NCBI RefSeq assembly: GCF_026672375.1
Contig: NZ_JAPPRA010000001.1
Span: forward strand, 2,480,001-2,544,000
Origin: Caulobacter sp. SL161
GTDB lineage: Bacteria; Pseudomonadota; Alphaproteobacteria; Caulobacterales; Caulobacteraceae
DNA length: 64,000 bases
Reading direction: 5' to 3'
Shown: positions 1-6,556 of the stretch, in pieces
Numbering within the stretch: position 1 is the stretch's first letter
Layout: every line of letters starts with the position of its first letter
Made by a program: the position numbers and the translations under genes
Notes under the pieces: generated by a model
Told to the model about the DNA's origin: nothing
Database searches by the model: none
The model's input: only the letters and a program-made list of their open reading frames with translations

Positions 1-836
1 CGGTGACGTCGGCGGGCGCGGCGTTCATTCCCCAGCTCTGGCACATCGGCGGCCACCGCTCCCTCACCGCCGCCCCGCCGAACGCCGCCGCACCCTCAAT
101 TTCGCCCTCCGGCGTCTACGAGCCCGGCAAACCCTTCGGCACGCCCGCGACCGAGGCCGAGATCGAGGCGGTGATCCAGGCCTACGCCCAGGGCGCGCGC
201 GACGCGGTAGCGATCGGGGCGAGTGGGATCGAGATTCACGGCGCGCACGGCTACCTGATCGACCAGTTCTTCTGGGCGGCCACCAACCAGCGCCAGGACC
301 GCTATGGCGGCGACATGATCCAGCGCCTGCGCTTCGCCACCGAGGTGATCAAGGCCTGCCGCGAGGCGGTGGGCCCCACCTTCCCGATCTTCTTCCGCTA
401 CTCCCAGTTCAAGCAGGTCGACTACACCGCGCGCCTTTGCCAGTCGCCCGATGAACTGGCGGCCTTCCTCCTGCCTCTGGTCGACGCCGGTGTCGACGTT
501 TTCGACTGCTCGCAACGGCGCTTCTGGGAGCCGGAGTTCGAAGGCTCGCCGCTGAACCTGGCCGGCTGGACCAAGGCCCTGACCGGCAAGCCGACCATGA
601 CCGTCGGCTCGGTCGGGCTGGACGGCGACGTGGTGGCCAGCCTGCGCGAAGGCGTGGACGTCATTGGCGCGTCTTCGCTCGACAAGCTGGACGCCATGCT
701 GGACCGGGGCGACTTCGATCTCGTCGGTGTCGGGCGCGCCCTGCTGGCTGACCCGCGCTGGGTGGAAAAGGTCCGAGACGGCGAGACCGACGGACTGGTC
801 GGCTTCACGCGCGCGGCGCTCGAAACGCTCGTTTGA
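1..836 (+). CDS. Old Yellow Enzyme family NADH:flavin oxidoreductase (5'-truncated by window edge)
   Basis: C-terminal 277 residues of an FMN-dependent ene-reductase with a TIM barrel. Visible family motifs are the PQLWHIGG segment, the active-site stretch IHGAHGYLIDQFFW, the NQRQDRYGGD loop and the C-terminal GRALLADPRWV phosphate-binding end. Full-length members have about 370-400 residues, so roughly 100 N-terminal residues lie outside the window; the GTG near base 3 is not a credible start. Such enzymes reduce activated C=C bonds next to a ketone or a CoA thioester. It is followed at once by an operator-like palindrome and an SDR operon, so it is probably part of the same catabolic block. 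Confidence 0.88.
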   Translation, partial: VTSAGAAFIPQLWHIGGHRSLTAAPPNAAAPSISPSGVYEPGKPFGTPATEAEIEAVIQAYAQGARDAVAIGASGIEIHGAHGYLIDQFFWAATNQRQDRYGGDMIQRLRFATEVIKACREAVGPTFPIFFRYSQFKQVDYTARLCQSPDELAAFLLPLVDAGVDVFDCSQRRFWEPEFEGSPLNLAGWTKALTGKPTMTVGSVGLDGDVVASLREGVDVIGASSLDKLDAMLDRGDFDLVGVGRALLADPRWVEKVRDGETDGLVGFTRAALETLV

Positions 837-839
837 TCC

Positions 840-853
840 ATCACCCATGTGAT
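840..853. promoter_or_regulatory. Operator-like palindrome, site 1 of 7
   Basis: ATCAC-CCAT-GTGAT, a perfect 5-bp inverted repeat with a 4-bp spacer. It lies about 80 bp upstream of the SDR start at 932. It shares the ATCAC/GYGAT pattern with six other intergenic sites between here and 18.8 kb. Binding by the local IclR regulator is inferred. Confidence 0.7.
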
Positions 854-931
854 TAGCGCCGCCTGAGAGGATCGGATGTCCGTCCCTTCGGCGCGCTGGC
901 GTTTTCTGGCGCCATGAGGAGAAAACCCGGC

Positions 932-1657
932 ATGCCGCAACTGGCCATGGTGACTGGCGCCGCCCAAGGCATCGGGCGCGCCATCGTCGAGCGCCTTGGC
1001 GCGGACGGCTTCGACATCCTGGCGCTGGACGCGGACGAAGCCCGGCTTTCGCAGTCCGCCACCGACTGGCGCGAAGCGGGACTGACGGTCCGCACCGCCG
1101 CCGTAGACTGCCGCGACCGCGCGGCGGTGATCAAGGCTCTGGACGGCGTCGAGGCGGTGAACGTCCTCGTAAACAACGCGGGTGTCAGCGGCCTTCTCGA
1201 TCCGATCGGACAGGTCGACCGGGCGGACTGCGACCGCGTGATGAGCATCAATCTGCTGGCGACGATCCGTGTCGCGCAGGAGGCCGTGCGGCGCATGCCC
1301 GACGGCGGCAGCGTCATCAACATCGCCTCGCGCGGCTATCTCGGCGGGGCCGGCGCTGCTCACTATGTGGCCTCAAAGGCTGCGGTCGTGTCGCTGACCC
1401 GGGCCATGGCGATCGAGCTGCGCTGGCGCGGCGTCCGCGTGAACGCGGTGGCGCCGGGCATGGTCGACACCCGGATGATCGACGGCTTCGGCGACATGCT
1501 GGGCGCGCTCAAGCGCATGGAGCCGACCGGAGCGCCCGCCAACCCGGCCGAGATCGCCGCCATTGTCAGCGTCCTGGCCGGACCGGACGCCAGCTTCGTC
1601 AACGGCCAGATCCTGATGGCCGACGGCGGGAAATCCCTGGGACTGCCGCCGCTATGA
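932..1657 (+). CDS. SDR family NAD(P)-dependent oxidoreductase
   Basis: Classical short-chain dehydrogenase, 241 residues. The cofactor motif TGAAQGIG, the NNAG motif and the catalytic Ser plus YVASK (Tyr-x-x-x-Lys) are present, with the usual C-terminal DGG. An ATG at 914 is in frame, but GAGGAG at 916-921 sits about 10 bases before the ATG at 932, so I chose 932. The stop overlaps the next start by four bases (ATGA), which implies translational coupling. Likely oxidises or reduces a hydroxyl/keto group of a catabolic intermediate; the substrate cannot be told from sequence. Confidence 0.9.
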   Translation: MPQLAMVTGAAQGIGRAIVERLGADGFDILALDADEARLSQSATDWREAGLTVRTAAVDCRDRAAVIKALDGVEAVNVLVNNAGVSGLLDPIGQVDRADCDRVMSINLLATIRVAQEAVRRMPDGGSVINIASRGYLGGAGAAHYVASKAAVVSLTRAMAIELRWRGVRVNAVAPGMVDTRMIDGFGDMLGALKRMEPTGAPANPAEIAAIVSVLAGPDASFVNGQILMADGGKSLGLPPL

Positions 1658-2292
1658 ACACGTTCAACCCATCGTTCCTGATCATCGGCCAGGGACCTGT
1701 CGCCGAGGCGATTGCGAGCCGCGTCAGCGTCGAAGCCGGCGGCGTCATCACCCTGGCCCGGCCCGACGCTGAGGCGATCACGGCGCTGGAACACGGCGTG
1801 GACTCTGCTGTGATCGTCGCGCCGCCCGCGCCCTCGCCGGCGCTGTTTCTCGACCTCGACGACACGCGGCTGGACGCTCAACTGGCGCACTTCGCCGATC
1901 TGTTCGAAGCCTTGGGCGCCCTGCTAGGCCGTCTGAACCCGAGGGGCGCGATCGTGCTGGTGGGCGACCGAGGTTATCTGGGCGCATGGGGCGCGGCCGA
2001 CGCCTGCGCCTTCTCCGGCGCTCATGTCGCGCTGATGCGGAGCGTCACCCTGGAAGGCTTCGGCGCGGGGCATCGCGCCAACTGCATCGCCCTGGATCTG
2101 GCTCAGGACGGCGCCGGCGTGGACCCCGACGAGATCGCGGACCTGGCCGTCCACCTCGCCTCGCCCGCCAGCCAAGTCATCAACGGCGAGATCATCCTGG
2201 CCAATCGCGGCCGCAGCCTGCGCGTCCGCGAAGCCAAGGACCGCCGCGCGGACTTCGCCGCGAGCGCTTCCAGCAAAGGACCCTCGCTATGA
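1654..2292 (+). CDS. SDR-like protein lacking the catalytic Tyr/Lys (probable non-catalytic partner)
   Basis: 212 residues with a Rossmann-like start (LIIGQGPVAEAIA) and a C-terminal VINGEIILANRG segment like the VNGQILMADGG of its upstream neighbour. Aligned with that neighbour, the region around SRGYLGGAGAAHYVASK reads DRGYLGAWGAADACAFSG: the catalytic Ser is Asp and the YxxxK pair is gone. The reading frame is intact and coupled by ATGA to both neighbours, so it is unlikely to be a decaying gene. SDR pairs with one inactive subunit are known, for example BbsCD of anaerobic toluene degradation. A complex with the 932-1657 product is an inference. Confidence 0.75.
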   Translation: MNTFNPSFLIIGQGPVAEAIASRVSVEAGGVITLARPDAEAITALEHGVDSAVIVAPPAPSPALFLDLDDTRLDAQLAHFADLFEALGALLGRLNPRGAIVLVGDRGYLGAWGAADACAFSGAHVALMRSVTLEGFGAGHRANCIALDLAQDGAGVDPDEIADLAVHLASPASQVINGEIILANRGRSLRVREAKDRRADFAASASSKGPSL

Positions 2293-3170
2293 CCTTCACC
2301 GTCGAGATCATCGGCAAGGAGCGCTGCCGGCTGGGCGAGTCGCCGCTGTGGGACGCCGACGCAGGGGTGCTCTACTGGGTCGACAGCATGGCGCCGGCCA
2401 TCTGGCGCTATGACCCGTTCACGAGCGAGCAAAGATCCATCCCCGCGCCCAAGCCCATCGGCAGCGTGGTTTTGGGCCGCCCCGGGGAGCTGATCGCCGG
2501 CCTCGCCGACGGCGCCTATCGCGTCCATCTGGACACCGGAACCTTCACGCCGATCGCCCTGCCCGACACCCTGGCGCCGATCGAGCGCTTCAATGACGGC
2601 AAGGCCGATCGCCAAGGCCGTTTCGTTACCGGCACGATGGCGATGCACAACGAGACGGGACGGATCGGCAAGCTCTATCGCTTCACAGCCGGCGGCGCCT
2701 GGGAAGTGCTGCCGACCGAGCCGATCGAGATCGCCAACAGCACCTGCTTCAGCCCCAGCGGCGACACGCTCTATTTCGCTGACAGCCTGCGCCACATGGT
2801 GTGGGCGTTCAGCTATGATCCCGAGACCGGCGCGGTGGGCGAGAAGCGGGACTTCTTCGACACCACGGGCTTCAACAGCGCCCCGGACGGGGCGACGGTC
2901 GACGCCGAAGGCTACATCTGGCTGGCCCTGGTGCAGGCCCAGAAGCTGATCCGCATTTCGCCGGACGGCCGCCTGGATCGGGTCGTCGAAAGCCCCGCGC
3001 CCTTCTGTTCGTGCCCGGCCTTCGGCGGCGAGGACCTCGACATTCTTTACGTGACCTCGATCTCCGACAGCGGCGGCCGGCTGAAGACCGACGTCGATGC
3101 TTCCGGCCGCCTGATGGCGTTCCATGGTCTTGGCGTGCGCGGCATCGCCGAGACCCGTTGTTTCCTCTGA
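2289..3170 (+). CDS. SMP-30/gluconolactonase family lactonase
   Basis: 293 residues, the normal size for a six-bladed beta-propeller lactonase. The metal-ligand regions are visible: GESPLWD near the N-terminus, FNDGKADRQGRFVTGTM in the middle and NSAPDGATVDAEGYIW later, supplying the Glu, Asn and Asp ligands. An open frame extends upstream, but the ATG at 2289 overlaps the previous stop (ATGA) and begins the family's N-terminus. In this block, which also encodes a Baeyer-Villiger-type monooxygenase, it is a good candidate for opening a lactone intermediate. The substrate is inferred only. Confidence 0.88.
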   Translation: MTFTVEIIGKERCRLGESPLWDADAGVLYWVDSMAPAIWRYDPFTSEQRSIPAPKPIGSVVLGRPGELIAGLADGAYRVHLDTGTFTPIALPDTLAPIERFNDGKADRQGRFVTGTMAMHNETGRIGKLYRFTAGGAWEVLPTEPIEIANSTCFSPSGDTLYFADSLRHMVWAFSYDPETGAVGEKRDFFDTTGFNSAPDGATVDAEGYIWLALVQAQKLIRISPDGRLDRVVESPAPFCSCPAFGGEDLDILYVTSISDSGGRLKTDVDASGRLMAFHGLGVRGIAETRCFL

Positions 3171-3183
3171 CCCGTGGTGAACC

Positions 3184-4356
3184 ATGAATCTTGACCTGAC
3201 CCCGGAGCAGTCCGCCTTCCGCGACGAGGTGCGCGCCTTCTTCGCCGAGAACGTCCCCGAGTCGTTCAAGAGCCGGGTGCGCGCCGGCATGCGCCTGGAA
3301 CCCCACGAGTTCACCCAGTGGCAGAAGCTGCTGCACGCGCGCGGCTGGGGCGCGCCGTCGTGGCCGAAAGAGTATGGCGGCACGGGCTGGGACCCGACAA
3401 AGCTATACATCTTCGAGACTGAGGCCTCGCGCGCCGACGCACCGGTGCAGTTCCACCAGGGCCTGGAGCTGATCGGCCCGATCATCTTCACCTTCGGCAG
3501 CCCCGAGCAGAAGGCCAAGTATCTGCCGGCCATCGTCTCGGGCGATGACTGGTGGTGCCAGGGATACTCCGAACCCAACTCCGGTTCTGACCTAGCGTCG
3601 CTGTCGACCCGCGCCGTGCGGGACGGCAATGAGTACGTGATCAACGGCCAGAAGGCCTGGACCAGCTACGCCCATGTGGCGAACCGGATGTTCCTGCTGG
3701 CCCGCACTGATCCCGACGCGCGCAAGCAGGCCGGCATCTCGCTGTTCCTGATCGACATCGACACGCCCGGCGTAACGATCCGCCCTGTCGTGACCATGGA
3801 CGAGATCCACCACACCAACGAGGTTTTCCTCGACAATGTGCGGGTCCCGCCTTCGGCCCTGCTGGGCGAGGAAGGCATGGGCTGGAGCTACGGCAAGGTG
3901 CTGCTGGATCGCGAACGCGGCGTCACCGCCGCCACGACGACGCGCCTGGCCCAGCAACTGCGCGGCGCCCGCAAGGTCGCCGCCGAGACCCTGGTCGGCG
4001 GGCGCAGCCTGCTGGACGATCCCCGGGTCGCCGACCGCCTGGCCCAGTACGAGCTGGAGGTCATGGCCCTGGAAGGCATGGTGATGCGGACCATGGCCGA
4101 AGCCACGTCGGGTCAGGACTCCGGTCCCCGCGCCTCGATGATCAAGATCCGCTGGTCCGAGCTGCTGCAGCAGATCACCGAATACTGGGTCGAGCTGCAG
4201 GGCTACGGCGCCATGGCCTTCGCACCGCTGGGCCCGTTCGAGGCGCCCGACGCCTGGGCGGCCAAGGGGATGATCTATTCCCGGGTCACCAGCATCTACG
4301 GCGGCTCAAACGAAATCCAACGCAACATCATCGCCCGTCGGGCGCTCGGTCTCTGA
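3184..4356 (+). CDS. Acyl-CoA dehydrogenase, first of a pair
   Basis: 390-residue FAD-dependent acyl-CoA dehydrogenase. The FAD/substrate-binding segment WCQGYSEPNSGSDLASL and the C-terminal YGGSNEIQRNIIARRALGL are clear. At the position that reads YEGT in MCAD-type enzymes it has YGGS, so the usual catalytic Glu is absent there, as in several subfamilies. It is seven bases ahead of a second acyl-CoA dehydrogenase gene. Side-by-side pairs of this size resemble heteromeric steroid or alicyclic acyl-CoA dehydrogenases, where the two subunits form one enzyme. It probably introduces the alpha-beta double bond into a ring or side-chain acyl-CoA. Confidence 0.92.
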   Translation: MNLDLTPEQSAFRDEVRAFFAENVPESFKSRVRAGMRLEPHEFTQWQKLLHARGWGAPSWPKEYGGTGWDPTKLYIFETEASRADAPVQFHQGLELIGPIIFTFGSPEQKAKYLPAIVSGDDWWCQGYSEPNSGSDLASLSTRAVRDGNEYVINGQKAWTSYAHVANRMFLLARTDPDARKQAGISLFLIDIDTPGVTIRPVVTMDEIHHTNEVFLDNVRVPPSALLGEEGMGWSYGKVLLDRERGVTAATTTRLAQQLRGARKVAAETLVGGRSLLDDPRVADRLAQYELEVMALEGMVMRTMAEATSGQDSGPRASMIKIRWSELLQQITEYWVELQGYGAMAFAPLGPFEAPDAWAAKGMIYSRVTSIYGGSNEIQRNIIARRALGL

Positions 4357-4363
4357 GGTCCCC

Positions 4364-5512
4364 ATGAACTTCGACCTTTCCGAAGAGCAGCAGCTCCTGA
4401 AGGACAGCGCCTGGCGATACGGCGCCGACCACGGCGACTTCACGGCCTGGCGGGCCCGCGTCGAGCGCGGCGAGGCCTATGACGCGGCCAGTTGGCGTCG
4501 CATGGCCGATCTGGGCTGGCTGATGCTGAACATTCCCGAGGATGACGGCGGACTGGGCGCGGGGCCGACGGAAACCATGGTCGTGGCCGAGGCGGTCGGT
4601 CGCTACCTGATGCTGGAACCGTTCGTCTCGACCGGCGTGATCGCGCCGTTGCTGCTGACCGCCGCGACCGCGGGCGTCCGCACCGAGCTGATGGCCGGCG
4701 TCGCCGAGGGCAAGATGGTGCTCAGCCTGGCCGACGCCGAACCGAACGGCCGGTTTGACCTTCATCGTATCGCCACCCGCGCTGACGCTGTCGAAGGCGG
4801 CTTCCGGCTCACGGGCGAGAAGAGCCACGCGCTGGACGGCGGCGGCGCCGATTGGTTCATCATCCCCGCGCGCACAGCCGGTGCAGATGACAGCCAGGAC
4901 GGCGTCAGTCTGTTCCTGGTTCCGGCGCAAACGAGCGGCCTGACGGTGCTGCGCAGCCGGGCCATGGACAACCGCCATAACGCCGGCTTGAAGCTGGACG
5001 GCGTAGTTGTTCCCGCCGTGAACCTGATTGGTGGCCTGGGCGAAGGCTTCCCGCTGCTACGCGACGCCGTCGATCACGGCGTGGTGGCCCGCCTGGCCGA
5101 GGCCGTCGGGGCCATGGACGCCGTCCGTGAGATGACGATGGAGTATCTGAAGACCCGCAAGCAGTTCGGCCAGACGCTGGGCTCGTTCCAGGCGCTGCAG
5201 CATCGCGCGGTCGACATGGCGATCGCCTGCGAGGAGGCTCGCTCGATGATGTACCTGGCGACGATCGCCCTCTCTGGCGATCCCGCCGAACGTCGCAAGG
5301 TGATCGCGGCGGCCAAGGCGCGCGTTGGCCAGACCAGCCTCTATGTCGGCCGTCAGGCGGTGCAGCTGCACGGCGGCGTCGGCTTCACCGAAGAGCTGGC
5401 CGTGGCCCACTATCTCAAGCGCCTGATCATGATCGACATGGCGTTCGGCAACGCCGACCATCACCGCGCCGAACTGGCGGCCAGCCTGCGACCCGGCGTC
5501 GTAGCGGCCTGA
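4364..5512 (+). CDS. Acyl-CoA dehydrogenase, second of a pair
   Basis: 382 residues with acyl-CoA dehydrogenase N-terminal, middle and C-terminal domains. The C-terminal helix region carries TRKQFGQTLGSFQALQHR and the LHGGVGFTEELAVAHYLKR stretch typical of the smaller or more divergent partner in heteromeric enzymes. It is the last gene of the rightward operon that starts at 932 and ends before a strong hairpin. Translation probably starts at the ATG after GAGGTCCCC. Co-function with the preceding dehydrogenase is inferred from adjacency and the unequal conservation of the two proteins. Confidence 0.9.
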   Translation: MNFDLSEEQQLLKDSAWRYGADHGDFTAWRARVERGEAYDAASWRRMADLGWLMLNIPEDDGGLGAGPTETMVVAEAVGRYLMLEPFVSTGVIAPLLLTAATAGVRTELMAGVAEGKMVLSLADAEPNGRFDLHRIATRADAVEGGFRLTGEKSHALDGGGADWFIIPARTAGADDSQDGVSLFLVPAQTSGLTVLRSRAMDNRHNAGLKLDGVVVPAVNLIGGLGEGFPLLRDAVDHGVVARLAEAVGAMDAVREMTMEYLKTRKQFGQTLGSFQALQHRAVDMAIACEEARSMMYLATIALSGDPAERRKVIAAAKARVGQTSLYVGRQAVQLHGGVGFTEELAVAHYLKRLIMIDMAFGNADHHRAELAASLRPGVVAA

Positions 5513-5573
5513 ATCAAAAGCGCGCCAGACGGTGTGATCCGCCAGACGCGCTCGCATTAGTCAAAGATCGTTG

Positions 5574-5601
5574 CTGGGCCGGATGATCTCATCCGGCCCA
5601 G
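5574..5601. terminator. Hairpin between convergent genes
   Basis: CTGGGCCGGATGA, two loop bases, then the exact reverse complement: a perfect 13-bp stem between the ends of the 4364 and 5609 genes. There is no long T run, so it may end transcription from both sides only moderately. A second, imperfect stem (AGCGCG/CGCGCT) lies just upstream, at about 5518-5553. Confidence 0.65.
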
Positions 5602-5608
5602 AATGCGT

Positions 5609-6367
5609 TTAGGACAAAGCTGTGGCCAGACCGCCGTCGACGGTGAGCATCTGGCCCGTGACGAAGTCGCTGTCGTCGCAAGCCAGGTAGCGGACGGCCT
5701 TGGCGATGTCCTCGGTGGTTCCCAGGCGGCCGAGCGGCGTCTGGCCGATCCGCATGGCGATGCGCTCTTCGGAAACCACCCGACGCACGCCCTCGGTGTC
5801 CACCGTCGACGGGGCCACGGCGTTGACCCGGATGTTCAAGGCGCCGAGTTCGGCGGCGGCGGCGCGGGTCATGCCGGCGACGCCCGCCTTGACGCCGCAA
5901 TAGGCGATGCCGTTCGGGATGCCCAGTTGGGCGCTGACCGAGGCGATGTTGACGATCGAGCCGCCGCCCGAAGCGGCCATCAGCGGGGCTGCGGCCTGCA
6001 TGCCCCAGATCATGCCCGAGAAGCCCACGCCGACCATGCGGTCAAGACTCTCCGGACGGATAGCCGCCAGCGGTTCATAGACGTTCCACATGGCGTTGTT
6101 CACCAAGACGTCGAACCGGCCGTACTGTTCGTTGATCGCGCTCAGGGTGGCGGTCAGAGCCTCGCGATCGGAGACGTCGCAGCCCAGCCCCACGGCCTTA
6201 CCGCCGGCGGCGATGATCTCGTCGGCCGCGGCCTGGGCCCAGTGCGCCTTCAGATCCAGCAGAGCGACCATTGCTCCTTCGGCGGCGAGCAAGGCTGCAG
6301 TCGCCCGTCCCAGCCCCCGCGAGGCCCCTGTCACCGCCGCGACACGCCCTTCAAGACGACCAGCCAT
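5609..6367 (-). CDS. SDR family oxidoreductase
   Basis: 252 residues. TGASRGLGRA (cofactor), the NNAM/NAMW region, the catalytic Ser in VNIASVSA, YCGVK (YxxxK) and a C-terminal TVDGG identify a classical SDR of the FabG/3-hydroxyacyl type. The frame stays open 60 bases further upstream, but GGAGGAGGG stands directly before the ATG at 6367, which also begins the family's N-terminus. It is monocistronic and leftward, with an operator-like palindrome about 110 bp upstream. Likely another dehydrogenation step of the same pathway. Confidence 0.9.
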   Translation of the reverse strand: MAGRLEGRVAAVTGASRGLGRATAALLAAEGAMVALLDLKAHWAQAAADEIIAAGGKAVGLGCDVSDREALTATLSAINEQYGRFDVLVNNAMWNVYEPLAAIRPESLDRMVGVGFSGMIWGMQAAAPLMAASGGGSIVNIASVSAQLGIPNGIAYCGVKAGVAGMTRAAAAELGALNIRVNAVAPSTVDTEGVRRVVSEERIAMRIGQTPLGRLGTTEDIAKAVRYLACDDSDFVTGQMLTVDGGLATALS

Positions 6368-6477
6368 CGTTCCCTCCTCCCGCACTTCCGACCGGCTCGA
6401 GGCGCGATCGATCTTAGGATCCATCAATAGCCCGCCCTCCCCGCGCGCGCCGATGTTGCGCCCAGCGAAGCGGAAAC

Positions 6478-6491
6478 ATCACCGACGTGAT
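6478..6491. promoter_or_regulatory. Operator-like palindrome, site 2 of 7
   Basis: ATCAC-CGAC-GTGAT, perfect 5-bp arms. It lies about 110 bp upstream of the leftward SDR start (6367) and downstream of the TonB receptor stop, so it most likely controls the SDR. Confidence 0.7.
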
Positions 6492-6556
6492 GGGCGCACA
6501 AAAAAGACGGCGGTCTTGCGACCGCCGCCAGATATCCGAGGACCTTTTCGGGAGGA

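Noticed and set aside
1986..2288. Extension of the lactonase frame upstream of 2289
   Set aside because: Arg-rich and antagonistic to the frame of the overlapping SDR-like gene; the family's N-terminus starts at 2289.
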